NCBI GenBank assembly: GCA_964580315.1 | Contig: CAZOKH010000024.1 | Span: forward strand, 1 to 41,276 | Reading direction: 5' to 3' | Length of the DNA stretch: 41,276 bases | DNA from: CAZOKH01 sp964580315 | Lineage (GTDB): Bacteria; Chloroflexota; Anaerolineae; Anaerolineales; Anaerolineaceae | Part shown: piece after piece, positions 8,912 through 17,561 of the stretch | How positions within the stretch are numbered: position 1 is the first letter of the stretch | Layout of the letters: each line of letters starts with the position of its first letter | The notes under the pieces: generated by a model | What the model was told of the DNA's origin: nothing | Seen by the model: the letters and a program-made list of their open reading frames with translations, nothing else | The model's database searches: none | Program-made: the position numbers and the translations under genes

Positions 8912-10453
8912 ATGAAATATTTTTTGGGTATCGATGCGGGGACAAGCGGGGTTAAGGCTATTGTGGTCGGTGAAGATGGTAGTTCGGCCGGGGTTGGCTA
9001 TAAAGAACTGGATTTACTCACTGAAAAACCCATGTGGGCTGAACAGTCTCCAGATGATTGGTGGGAGGCTTGCAAATATGCAATAAAAGAAGCTGTGTTT
9101 AAGAGCGGGGTGGGCAAGGACATTGATGGTATTGGGATATCAGGCCAAATGCTGGGAAGCACCTTGCTGGATAAAGACTATAAACCCCTTGGCAATTGCA
9201 TCCTCTGGTTGGATCAACGCGCCGTTGAAGAAGTGGAATGGATTAAAGAACAAGCGGGGATGGAAACGTTACTTAAAAGAACATCCAACATTCCTCTAAC
9301 CGGTTACTGGGCGCCGAAGTTGATGTGGGTGAAGAAACACCAACCAGAAGTATTTGAGAAGATTGCCACCGTTCTTTTCCCAAAAGATTTTTTGAAATAC
9401 ATGCTCACTGGTGAGATTTCACTGGAAGTGACCGATTCGTCCGGCTCGTATCTTTTTGATGTTGCCAACCGGAAGTGGTCCGATGAAATGTTTGAACTGT
9501 GTGGGCTGCCGCGGAACATTGTCAGTGATACGATGATCGAATCCCAGGAGATTGCCGGATATCTGAAGGCGGATGTCGCCGCGGAATTGGGATTGAAAGC
9601 GAATATTCCTGTTGTCGGCGGCGCTGGCGATCAGCCAGCCTGTGGACTGGGCAGCGGTGTTTATGAAGAAGGGATTGTGTCGGCAACAATCGGCACATCG
9701 GGAGTGGTTTATGCCGCAGCGAATAAACCCATTCCTGATACCAATCAGGCAGCGGCGCTGTCCTTCTGTCACTCGGTGCCGAATACGTGGAGCCTGTTCG
9801 GCTGCACCCTGGCGGCGGGCGGTTCTTTCAAATGGCTCCGAGACAGCCTGTTTGCCAAAGAACGCGATGCCATGAAAGAAAATGGCGGCGACGTTTACAC
9901 TCTGATGACAGAAATGGCTTCCAAAGCAGATGTCGGGTGTGAAGGGCTTGTTTTCCTGCCATATCTGAATGGTGAAAGAACCCCTTATCCCGATCCGTAT
10001 GCCAAAGGCGTTTTCTTTGGAATGTCATACCGCCACACTTTGAATGACATTACCCGGTCGGTTATGGAAGGGGTAACCTTCAGCCTGCGGGATACGATTG
10101 AACTGCTGCGAGACGCCAATGTTTCAGTCAGCGAGGTGAGGGCTTCGGGCGGCGGAGCAAGATCGAAACTGTGGCTGCAAATGCAGGCGGATATTTTCAA
10201 TGCGAGTATTGTGACTACCAACGTCTCAGAAACAGGGTGCGTGGGTGCGGCCATCCTGGCGGGAATTGGCGCAAAACATTTCAACAGCGCGAAGGAAGCC
10301 TGCAACCAGATTATTAAACCGATCAGTGTGACCGAGCCTAATAAAAAACAGGTTGAGATGTATGAAGATTTCTATCAAACATATCGGAGCCTGTACGGCA
10401 CTTTGAAAACGACATTTGCAAACCAGGCAAAAATTGTTGAGAAGTGGCTGTGA
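8912..10453 (+). CDS. xylB: FGGY-family sugar kinase, xylulokinase type
   Basis: A 513-residue kinase with two actin-like domains. The N-terminal phosphate loop reads DAGTSGVKAIVV (residues 6-17), the catalytic Asp240 lies in GGAGDQPACGLGSG, and the C-terminal family signature contains RASGGGARSKLWLQMQADIF. Length and motifs match xylulokinases, which convert D-xylulose plus ATP to xylulose 5-phosphate, the entry to the pentose phosphate pathway. The start at 8912 is set by AAGGAG at 8900-8905; a frame extension to 8864 lacks a ribosome site and gives non-homologous residues. Together with the upstream dehydrogenase it suggests a polyol to ketose to ketose-phosphate route. Related FGGY members act on ribulose, fuculose or erythritol, so the substrate is probable but not proven. 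Confidence 0.85.
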   Translation: MKYFLGIDAGTSGVKAIVVGEDGSSAGVGYKELDLLTEKPMWAEQSPDDWWEACKYAIKEAVFKSGVGKDIDGIGISGQMLGSTLLDKDYKPLGNCILWLDQRAVEEVEWIKEQAGMETLLKRTSNIPLTGYWAPKLMWVKKHQPEVFEKIATVLFPKDFLKYMLTGEISLEVTDSSGSYLFDVANRKWSDEMFELCGLPRNIVSDTMIESQEIAGYLKADVAAELGLKANIPVVGGAGDQPACGLGSGVYEEGIVSATIGTSGVVYAAANKPIPDTNQAAALSFCHSVPNTWSLFGCTLAAGGSFKWLRDSLFAKERDAMKENGGDVYTLMTEMASKADVGCEGLVFLPYLNGERTPYPDPYAKGVFFGMSYRHTLNDITRSVMEGVTFSLRDTIELLRDANVSVSEVRASGGGARSKLWLQMQADIFNASIVTTNVSETGCVGAAILAGIGAKHFNSAKEACNQIIKPISVTEPNKKQVEMYEDFYQTYRSLYGTLKTTFANQAKIVEKWL

Positions 10454-10486
10454 GAAATTCTTCTTAACGGAAGTTGTTGAAAAATC

Positions 10487-10536
10487 GCTGCTGTCTGTTT
10501 TGTTGGTTAAAATGGATGGCAGCACTTTCTTTTTTG
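10487..10536 (+). terminator. Intrinsic terminator after the xylulokinase gene
   Basis: A 15-bp stem with four G-U pairs (10487-10501 with 10509-10523) over a seven-base loop is followed by ACTTTCTTTTTTG. It lies between the kinase stop and the DUF4432 gene, so the last gene of the cluster may be under partial or separate control. Confidence 0.6.
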
Positions 10537-10584
10537 TGAAACAACAGGTTAATCCTTTCCTATCAATTGGCTGGAGGTGGTGAG

Positions 10585-11634
10585 ATGGCAAAAATATTTG
10601 GCAAAGAATATAAAAGAGATGAATTAATGAAGAAAACAGGTAATCTTTCACAGCTCTTTGGGCTGAAAGAATATACCTTCAATTCTGGCAGGGCCAAAGG
10701 GGTGGACGCCATTGATGTGGATGCCGGCGATTTAAAGTTCACGGTACTCAATTCGCGCTGTTTGGATATTGGACAGGCTTCCTACAAAGGGCTGCCTTTC
10801 GGTTACATATCCAAATCCGGTCTTCGCGCGCCGGAGTATTTTGTCGAAAATAAAGGCAAGGGTTTTTTGGATAGTTTTTATGGCGGCCTGGTGACCACGA
10901 GCGGGCTGAATAATATTGGGGCAGACAGTGTTGTGGACGGCAGGGAATACGGAGTGCACGGTGAAATTGCCAATATTCCCGCAGAGATGATTTTGAAGCG
11001 GAGTTATTGGGAAGGCAACGAATTGTTCTTTGAAATCTCAGGTGAAATCAGGCATTCACGGTTTTATGCGGAAGACCTGGTTATGCAGCGGAAAATTCAA
11101 ACCGGCCTGGGATCCAATAAACTGACCATAACGGATACGGTTGAAAATCAAGATTTTAAAACCGTGCCGTTAATGCTTCTGTATCACATTAACCTGGGTT
11201 TTCCATTTCTCGATTCGCAATCTAAACTAGTCATTCAACATTTGGAAAAAACCTGGGCGCGAACCGAATCGGCAAAGAAAGGAGTGGCTTCCTTCGCCGA
11301 TTTTTCAGAGCCGGTTGACGGCATTGAAGAAGAATGTTTTTACCATTCTTTCAATTCTGAAGATAAAATTGCCAGAATATGCCTGTTCAATCCTCAGTTG
11401 GGCGCCAGGGGTCTGGGGGTGTATTTGAAATATGACACCAGGCAATTGCCGGTGTTTTTGCAGTGGAAGATGATGAGAAGCCGGGAGTATGTGTGCGGCG
11501 TTTCTCCGGCAACGGCTTATGCCGAAGGGAGAAAAGATGCGCTGGATAAAAATGAGATCATGTTTATTGAACCCATGGAGAAGAAAACTTTTTCCATTGA
11601 GATAGGGATTACTGAAGACCCTGAGAGGTTTTAA
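10585..11634 (+). CDS. DUF4432 / aldose 1-epimerase-like protein
   Basis: A 349-residue cytoplasmic protein of the DUF4432 group (PF14486), which shares the beta-sandwich of aldose 1-epimerases. Supporting segments are FTVLNSRCLDIGQASYKG near residue 50, GGLVTTSGLNNIGAD near 105 and YGVHGEIANIPAE near 122, with the conserved His of GVHGE. Members are found in pentose and deoxy-sugar operons and are thought to interconvert sugar anomers or isomers. GGAGG at 10573-10577 supports ATG 10585 over a TTG at 10567. It is the last gene of the catabolic cluster, closed by a terminator at 11666. The exact reaction is unknown. Confidence 0.8.
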   Translation: MAKIFGKEYKRDELMKKTGNLSQLFGLKEYTFNSGRAKGVDAIDVDAGDLKFTVLNSRCLDIGQASYKGLPFGYISKSGLRAPEYFVENKGKGFLDSFYGGLVTTSGLNNIGADSVVDGREYGVHGEIANIPAEMILKRSYWEGNELFFEISGEIRHSRFYAEDLVMQRKIQTGLGSNKLTITDTVENQDFKTVPLMLLYHINLGFPFLDSQSKLVIQHLEKTWARTESAKKGVASFADFSEPVDGIEEECFYHSFNSEDKIARICLFNPQLGARGLGVYLKYDTRQLPVFLQWKMMRSREYVCGVSPATAYAEGRKDALDKNEIMFIEPMEKKTFSIEIGITEDPERF

Positions 11635-11665
11635 CGCTTGATTTTTTGCACGGTTTGCATTGCTG

Positions 11666-11707
11666 CGCTGATCAGTATTGAGATAAATCATACTGGTCAG
11701 CGTTTTT
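11666..11707 (+). terminator. Intrinsic terminator at the end of the sugar operon
   Basis: A 13-bp stem with one G-U pair (11666-11678 with 11690-11702) and an 11-base loop is followed directly by five T. It lies 32 bases after the DUF4432 stop codon and marks the operon end. Confidence 0.75.
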
Positions 11708-11886
11708 GTCTCTCTGCGGCATTTGCTCTTTACCCCGGCTTACGATCACCCCAAAATATTTTGATGTACAATCTTATTTAAAGATTGAAAAGCAGGTTGG
11801 GGTTTTTGCCCGCGACGAATTTTTAATGAACATCAAGTGGTGAATGGTGTGCATTGAAAATGTGCTTTGTTCAGAGGAGGAGAGAA

Positions 11887-14304
11887 ATGTCCAATATTCC
11901 CGAAATTGACGTGAAACGCCGTAGAAAAGGTGAACGACCCACCGGACAGGCCAGCGCGCCGGTGCGTCGTGATTTTGGCGAACGACCGTCGGGCACATCC
12001 GGCGGCGGCGGTCCAACGGGCTTTGGCGGGGGCGGCGGCGGTTTGATGCGCTCTTCGGGGGGCAAGATGGGCGGCTGCGGGGTTCTCTTGTTGATCATTG
12101 TGTATGTTGTTTTTCGAATGTTGTTTTTTGGCGGCGGTGAAATCCTCGAGCCGCAAGAATATGAAAGCTATGAAGAACCTGCACAGGTGAGTGAAACCAA
12201 CACGCCGCGACCCACCCGCCAGCCATCGATGGGAGGCGACGCCGACCAAACCTGGCTGGTGATGTTGTACCAGGATGCGGATGACCAGACGCTGGAACAG
12301 GATATTTTCCTGGATTTGAACGAAGTGGAACGGGTTGGCTCCACTGACCAGGTGACGATTGTTTCACAGATGGACCGTTTTCGCGGCGGGTACAGCGGGG
12401 ACGGCGACTGGCGTTCGACCCGTCGGTACCTGGTTAAACCGGACGATGATTTGAACCGCATCAGTTCGGAACTGGTGGAAGACCTGGGTGAAGCCAACAT
12501 GGCTGACGGCGACACCCTGGTTGATTTTGTCACCTGGGCAATGGAAACGTACCCGGCCGATCGCTATGCGCTGATCCTGTCAGATCACGGCATGGGCTGG
12601 CCGGGCGGTTGGAGCGACCCGGCGCCGGGCGGCAAAGATTCGGGCAAGGCGCCGCTGATTAATGCCTACACTGAGGATTCCATTTTCCTGTCGGAAATGG
12701 ACGAAGCGCTGGAGAAAATTCAGTTGCAGACCGGAGTTGAAAAGCTGGATTTGATTGGACTGGACGCCTGCCTGATGAGCCAGATGGAAGTGTATGCCAT
12801 GCTGCAGCCCTACGCGCATGCGGCGGTGGCATCTGAAGAAACCGAACCCGGCCTGGGCTGGGCTTATACCGCATTCTTGGGGCAGTTGGCTGATAACCCG
12901 GGTATGGATGCCGCCACGCTGGCCAGCGCGATTGTGGATACCTACATCGAACAAGACCAAAGGATTGTGGATGACCAGGCGCGCTCAGAATTTTTACGGC
13001 AGGGTTCGTCGATGGGCGGTTTCTTCGGCGTGCCCAGCATCAGCGCCAATCAACTGGTTGACCAATTGGAACGCAACATCACCCTGACGGCCATTGACCT
13101 GGATGCTTTCGCAGATTTGCAGGAGAATTTCAACGCCTTCGCTTATGCCATGCAGTCCCTCGACCAGCGGGATGTGGCCCATGCGCGCACCTATGCCCAG
13201 TCATACACCAGCATTTTTGGACGCGAGGTGCCGCCTTCATTTATTGATATGGGGCATTTTGCGCAACTGGTGGCCAAACAATCGGGCAGTTCAAAAGTCG
13301 CCCGGGCTGCCAGTGATGTGCTGGATACGTTGAATGGCGCCATCATCAACGAAAAACACGGCAAGTCAAAGCCTGGCTCAACCGGTATAGCCATCTATTT
13401 CCCCAATTCAACGCTCTACCGTTCACCCTACACCGGCATGCAGTCATACACGGCGCTGGCTGAGCGGTTTAGCAAAACTTCGCTGTGGGATGATTTCCTG
13501 GTGTTCCATTACAGCGACCGTTCTTTTGAGGCAGATGCCGCCGAGCAAATTGCTTCATCCACAGCCGGAGTAACCCGCGCGCCGGGTTCTGGAGATATTT
13601 CCATTTCGCAGATCACGGCTTCAGCAAATTTCGTTTCTCCGGGCGACGCCATTCAGATGAGCGCTCAAATCAGCGGCGAGAATATCGGGTACGTTTACCT
13701 GTTCACCGGCTTGTATGACTCGAAATCTAACAGTATTTATGTGGCTGATACCGACTACCTGGAAAGCCCCGACACGCAAATGCTGAATGATGTGTATTAC
13801 CCGGTGTGGCCGGACGGCGATATCTTTAAAATGAATTTTGAATGGGAACCGCTGTTGTTCTCCATCACCGACGGCAGCCAGTCAACCCTGGCATTGTTCA
13901 ACCCGGCGGCATACGGCGCCAGCGCTGAAGATGCCATGTATGTGGTGAAGGGCGTCTACACCTTTGCCAATTCGGGTGAACAGCGCAAAGCCGAACTCTA
14001 TTTCAAAGATGGCAAACTGTTCCAGCTGTTTGGCTATAAGGGCGACGACACGGCTGGCGCTCCGGCAGAGATCACCCCTGAAATCGGCGATACGTTCACC
14101 CTGTCGCGAAAATGGATGGAACTCGACTCATCAGGAAATGTCAGTGAGATTGTGTATGAAGACGGTGACACGCTGACTTTTTCGGGCGATCCATTTGAGT
14201 GGGAACAGGTGTATGCACCAGATGGTTCCTACCTGGTGGGTTTCCTGGTCAGCGACATGGACGGCAATGTGACAGAAGCCTACACTGAGGTCACTGTGCG
14301 GTAG
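11887..14304 (+). CDS. Membrane-anchored clostripain-family (C11) cysteine peptidase-like protein
   Basis: An 805-residue protein. Residues 1-60 are charged then Gly-rich and look disordered; one membrane segment follows (GVLLLIIVYVVFRMLFFGGG, about 64-83). The peptidase C11 domain spans about 115-540. It begins with the motif WLVMLYQDADD and carries the predicted catalytic dyad His234 (LSDHGMGW) and Cys295 (GLDACLMSQMEV), followed by VASEETEPGLGWAY. The last 260 residues form one or two beta-rich domains. C11 enzymes cleave after basic residues and often self-activate. The single N-terminal anchor implies a peptidase domain outside the cell. The start at 11887 has GGAGG at 11876-11880. It is monocistronic, between terminators at 11707 and 14336. 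Its target is unknown. Confidence 0.88.
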   Translation: MSNIPEIDVKRRRKGERPTGQASAPVRRDFGERPSGTSGGGGPTGFGGGGGGLMRSSGGKMGGCGVLLLIIVYVVFRMLFFGGGEILEPQEYESYEEPAQVSETNTPRPTRQPSMGGDADQTWLVMLYQDADDQTLEQDIFLDLNEVERVGSTDQVTIVSQMDRFRGGYSGDGDWRSTRRYLVKPDDDLNRISSELVEDLGEANMADGDTLVDFVTWAMETYPADRYALILSDHGMGWPGGWSDPAPGGKDSGKAPLINAYTEDSIFLSEMDEALEKIQLQTGVEKLDLIGLDACLMSQMEVYAMLQPYAHAAVASEETEPGLGWAYTAFLGQLADNPGMDAATLASAIVDTYIEQDQRIVDDQARSEFLRQGSSMGGFFGVPSISANQLVDQLERNITLTAIDLDAFADLQENFNAFAYAMQSLDQRDVAHARTYAQSYTSIFGREVPPSFIDMGHFAQLVAKQSGSSKVARAASDVLDTLNGAIINEKHGKSKPGSTGIAIYFPNSTLYRSPYTGMQSYTALAERFSKTSLWDDFLVFHYSDRSFEADAAEQIASSTAGVTRAPGSGDISISQITASANFVSPGDAIQMSAQISGENIGYVYLFTGLYDSKSNSIYVADTDYLESPDTQMLNDVYYPVWPDGDIFKMNFEWEPLLFSITDGSQSTLALFNPAAYGASAEDAMYVVKGVYTFANSGEQRKAELYFKDGKLFQLFGYKGDDTAGAPAEITPEIGDTFTLSRKWMELDSSGNVSEIVYEDGDTLTFSGDPFEWEQVYAPDGSYLVGFLVSDMDGNVTEAYTEVTVR

Positions 14305-14335
14305 CTGCATTTGGGATGAGCGGAAAATAAAGCAG

Positions 14336-14372
14336 AAGATCTTCTGGAAAGCATGCCAGAAGATCTTTTTTT
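14336..14372 (+). terminator. Intrinsic terminator after the C11 peptidase gene
   Basis: AAGATCTTCTGG (14336-14347) pairs perfectly with CCAGAAGATCTT (14356-14367) over eight bases and runs into seven T (14366-14372). It separates this gene from the convergent minus-strand operon. Confidence 0.85.
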
Positions 14373-14400
14373 CTGCCCTGTATAGGGTAAAACAGGGCAG
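14373..14400 (-). terminator. Hairpin after the M20 hydrolase gene (minus-strand operon end)
   Basis: CTGCCCTG (14373-14380) pairs with CAGGGCAG (14393-14400), 8 bp over a 12-base loop, 20 bases beyond the M20 stop. On the minus strand it lacks a T-run of its own, but the neighbouring hairpin at 14336-14367 follows, and the pair may stop both strands. Confidence 0.45.
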
Positions 14401-14419
14401 CCGAATGTCGAATGGGGGA

Positions 14420-15853
14420 TTAATCAGCCGCCATGCGGGCCAGGATGCGCGCGGTGTGGCGGATGCCGTTTATCAGGTCGGTGATGCGGATGTTTTCATT
14501 GGGGGCATGGATGCGGGAATCGGGGTTGCCCACACCGACGGTTACAATGGGCACTTGCAGCACTTCGGTGAAGAGGTGGGCCGGGCCGGAACCGCCGCTC
14601 ATGGGAAGCACACGCTGCGGCTGCCCGTACACGTCAGCGGCGGCATTGACCACCAGTTGCACCAGTGGATGATCGGTTGGAGTGCGGCTGGGATTTTCGC
14701 TGCCCAGGATGGTCATTTGAATATCTGAAAATCCGTTTTCATCCAGGTACTGGCGCAGTTTGCGGGCAATATCTTCGGGAGTCTGGTCGGGCACCAGCCG
14801 AAAGTCGAGCTTGGCGCGGGCGCGGGCAGGGATGATGGTTTTGGGACCGTCGCCCTGGTAACCGGAGCTTAGCCCGCAGATGGTGCAGCTTGGCGACATG
14901 ACGGCAGCCTGGTATTGCTCGAGGGCATTGCTGAAAGGCTGCACAAAACTTTGCGCTCCCAACTGCTGCACATCACTGTCTGGAATCATGGGCAGGCTGG
15001 CCAGCAATTCGCGGTCGTGCTGTGAGGGGGAAATCACCTGGTCATAAAAACCGGGGATGAGCACTTTTCCGGTCTGGTCTTTTAAAAGCGATAAAGCCCA
15101 GGTCAGGCACCAGGCGGCATTGGGCAGCAGGGTTCCCCAGATGCCCGAATGGGCGTCCAGTTCGGCGGTCTGCGCGCTGAGTTCCACGTACAAAATGCCG
15201 CGGAAGCCGAGGTACTGCATGGATACACCACTGGCATCCACATCACCGAATTCCCACAGGCACAGGTCAGATTTTAGGTCATCGCTGTGGCTGTGAATGA
15301 CACTGCTGAGGTTGGGGCTGTTGGTTTCCTCTTCACCTTCGATGATGAATTTCACCGTGCAGGGTAGTTCACCATAAACGGCGCGCACTGCATCCACGGC
15401 GGCCAGGCGGCAAATGATATGCCCCTTGTCGTCCATCACACCGCGTGCAAAAATTTTGCCGTCCCGGATAGTGGGTTCAAAAGGAGGGGTAATCCACTCT
15501 TCAAAGGGTTCGGGGGGCTGCACGTCATAATGGTTGTAAAACAGAACGGATTTGGAACTGGCGCCCGGGGCAGCAGCAATCACCACCGGGCTGTTGGTGG
15601 GGGTGGGCACGGTTTCAACCGAAAAACCGCGACGTTCCAAAGCGGCTGTGACCAGGGCAAGCATTTCCTGAATACCCGTACCCTGGGCTGAAATGCTGGG
15701 CTGGGCGCAAAATGTGGTTAATTCTTCCAGGATTTCCTGTTGATGGCTCGCTATATAGGCGTCCATCTCCTGCTCTTTTATTCGCGACATAAAATCATCC
15801 AAACTATTATTAGGATAAATGACACCGGGGGCAGGTTTGTGCCTGGGGGTCAT
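14420..15853 (-). CDS. M20-family metallopeptidase / amidohydrolase
   Basis: A protein of about 477 residues with the M20 fold: a di-zinc catalytic domain interrupted by a dimerisation domain. Metal-binding landmarks are FYNHYDVQP (His and Asp), GVMDDKGH (bridging Asp), IEGEEE (catalytic Glu and ligand) and a C-terminal SGGSGPAHLF (His). The family includes dipeptidases, carboxypeptidases and amidohydrolases that release an acyl or carbamoyl group. The start is uncertain: ATG 15853 is taken, but ATG 15790 and ATG 15766 are also possible and none has a strong ribosome site at good spacing. It is the last gene of the minus-strand transporter operon, 26 bases after the creatininase-like gene, so it probably handles the imported compound or its product. 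Confidence 0.88.
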   Translation of the reverse strand: MTPRHKPAPGVIYPNNSLDDFMSRIKEQEMDAYIASHQQEILEELTTFCAQPSISAQGTGIQEMLALVTAALERRGFSVETVPTPTNSPVVIAAAPGASSKSVLFYNHYDVQPPEPFEEWITPPFEPTIRDGKIFARGVMDDKGHIICRLAAVDAVRAVYGELPCTVKFIIEGEEETNSPNLSSVIHSHSDDLKSDLCLWEFGDVDASGVSMQYLGFRGILYVELSAQTAELDAHSGIWGTLLPNAAWCLTWALSLLKDQTGKVLIPGFYDQVISPSQHDRELLASLPMIPDSDVQQLGAQSFVQPFSNALEQYQAAVMSPSCTICGLSSGYQGDGPKTIIPARARAKLDFRLVPDQTPEDIARKLRQYLDENGFSDIQMTILGSENPSRTPTDHPLVQLVVNAAADVYGQPQRVLPMSGGSGPAHLFTEVLQVPIVTVGVGNPDSRIHAPNENIRITDLINGIRHTARILARMAAD

Positions 15854-15879
15854 TTTCAAATTCCATTAATTGCTGACGC

Positions 15880-16611
15880 TTAAACTAATGTTTCCAGAAA
15901 TTTTTGAATAATGCTCAGGCTTTCATCGGTCAATTTTTTTAACAGCAATTCACCTTTGGCAGCGGTGGCGGGGCGGGGATCGCCAAACACGCCGCTTTTG
16001 TTGAAACGGTCTAACCGCATGGGCTCCACACCGAATGTGGGCGGAAAGACCGGGTATTCCGGCTGTGCCTTATCCATTTGAACACCTTGCGGCAGCAAAT
16101 GCAGCATAATCGAGGTTTCAAATTCATCGGCGTGGTAGAACGAAGGGGCGGCGGGTTTACTCTCGCACACTTCGGAAGCAATCCGTTCCAACCCCGGGAA
16201 ATCGATCTGAATGCACGGCAGGCTGAAATCTTCTTTGAGAACGCGGCAGGCCAGTTCGATGGGCATGTGATTACCGAAATGCCCGTTGACCACCACCAGC
16301 GCGCGCACATTTTGTCTCTTCAATCCCTTGCCCAGGTCGAGCACAATGGAGCGCACTGTGTCGAAAGAGAGGGAAAGTGTGCCGGCGAAGCCTTCGGTGT
16401 TCCAGGTTTCGCCGTAGGGGATGGCGGGCAGCAGCAGGGCATCCAGCGCCTCAGCCAGGTGCGCCGCCAGGCCGGAGCAGATGACCGTGTCGGTGCTGAG
16501 GGCGCAGTGCGGACCGTGCTGCTCATGCGCGCCGACCGGCAGGATGGCGATGCAGCCCCTTTGAATGGCTGCTTCGATTTCAGGCCAGGTGGCTTCAGCG
16601 GATTTAATCAT
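15880..16611 (-). CDS. Creatininase-family amidohydrolase
   Basis: A 243-residue protein of the creatininase family (PF02633). The metal site is visible as Glu30 and His32 in GAHEQHGPH, Asp41 in STDTVICSG, His111 in VNGHFGNH, and the later HADEFETS stretch (His160, Glu163). Family members hydrolyse cyclic amides such as creatinine, formamides in flavin and F420 synthesis, or other small amides. The ATG overlaps the stop of the upstream permease (ATGA, 16608-16611), so translation is coupled to the transporter. The coupling suggests that it acts on the imported solute. The substrate is not evident; no creatinase-type gene is present, so creatinine itself is not especially supported. Confidence 0.88.
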   Translation of the reverse strand: MIKSAEATWPEIEAAIQRGCIAILPVGAHEQHGPHCALSTDTVICSGLAAHLAEALDALLLPAIPYGETWNTEGFAGTLSLSFDTVRSIVLDLGKGLKRQNVRALVVVNGHFGNHMPIELACRVLKEDFSLPCIQIDFPGLERIASEVCESKPAAPSFYHADEFETSIMLHLLPQGVQMDKAQPEYPVFPPTFGVEPMRLDRFNKSGVFGDPRPATAAKGELLLKKLTDESLSIIQKFLETLV

Positions 16612-17561
16612 GCTTCACCTCCACCGTGTTTGTAATGCACGCCCAGGGCTGCCGGGTTGTCAGTGCGGCGTACGAAGAAAGACAGCACCACGATGGTGAG
16701 GAGATAGGGCAGCATGAGCATGAACTGGAAGGGAATGCCGATGTTTAACAACTGCGTGCGCAGTTGCAGGGCGTCGGCGGCGCCGAACATGAGCGCGGCA
16801 GCCAGCAGTCCCAGCGGGTTGCGCCTGCCGAGCAGTAAAATCGCCAGGGCAATGTAACCTCGCCCCGCGGTCATATTATCCAGGAATACGCTGGTGGCAA
16901 CCAGCGAAAGAAAAGCGCCGCCGATTCCGCACAGGGCGCCGCTGATGATCATGGAAATGTAACGGGTGCGCACCACATTGACCCCCAGGGTTTCGGCGGC
17001 GGCGGGATTCTCACCGGTGGCAATGATGGACAGCCCCCAGGATGAGCGAAATATGACGATAAAACTGACGGCAATGATGAGATAAGTCAGATAAACCAGG
17101 GGCGATTGCTGGAAGAACATGGGCCCAATGACCGGGATTTGCGACAACCCCGGTATGTCCCAGAGGCCGTAGTCTGTGCCGCGCGGCTGCAACCCCAGGC
17201 CGTAGAAAAGCCGGTACAGGAAACTGGCGAGTCCTACACATAACAGGTTGATGGAGATGCCTGCCACAACCTGGTTGGCATCCAGCGTGATGGTGAAAAA
17301 GCCCAGGATGATTCCCAGGATGACGCCGGTGAGGGCTGCGGCCAGTACACCCAGCCACAGGCTGCCGGTGATATGCCCGATGGTAAAGCCGATCAGGCTG
17401 CCCATCAGCATCATGCCTTCCATGCCGATGTTCAGCACGCCGGCGCGTTCATTATAAATGCCGCCCAGCGCTGCCAGCAAAATGGGCACTGCCAGGCGCA
17501 TGCTGGCTGCAAAAAAGCCGCTGGCGACAGGAGAAGTTAGAAAGGAGATTAGATCATTCAT
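16608..17561 (-). CDS. ABC transporter permease, nucleoside/BMP type (second permease)
   Basis: A 317-residue membrane protein of the BPD_transp_2 group with about eight to ten hydrophobic segments. Typical landmarks are ALGGIYNERAGVLNIGMEGM near residue 32 and the coupling segment ATGENPAAAETLGVNVVRTR around 180-200. It pairs with the permease encoded just upstream (overlap of four bases, ATGA at 17558-17561) to form a heterodimeric channel, as in Bacillus YufPQ/NupPQ guanosine importers. It serves the binding protein at 20281-21381. Confidence 0.92.
   Translation of the reverse strand: MNDLISFLTSPVASGFFAASMRLAVPILLAALGGIYNERAGVLNIGMEGMMLMGSLIGFTIGHITGSLWLGVLAAALTGVILGIILGFFTITLDANQVVAGISINLLCVGLASFLYRLFYGLGLQPRGTDYGLWDIPGLSQIPVIGPMFFQQSPLVYLTYLIIAVSFIVIFRSSWGLSIIATGENPAAAETLGVNVVRTRYISMIISGALCGIGGAFLSLVATSVFLDNMTAGRGYIALAILLLGRRNPLGLLAAALMFGAADALQLRTQLLNIGIPFQFMLMLPYLLTIVVLSFFVRRTDNPAALGVHYKHGGGEA

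Noticed and set aside
15880..16611. Naming the creatininase-family protein as true creatininase
   Set aside because: The family is broad and no creatine-degrading gene is present.
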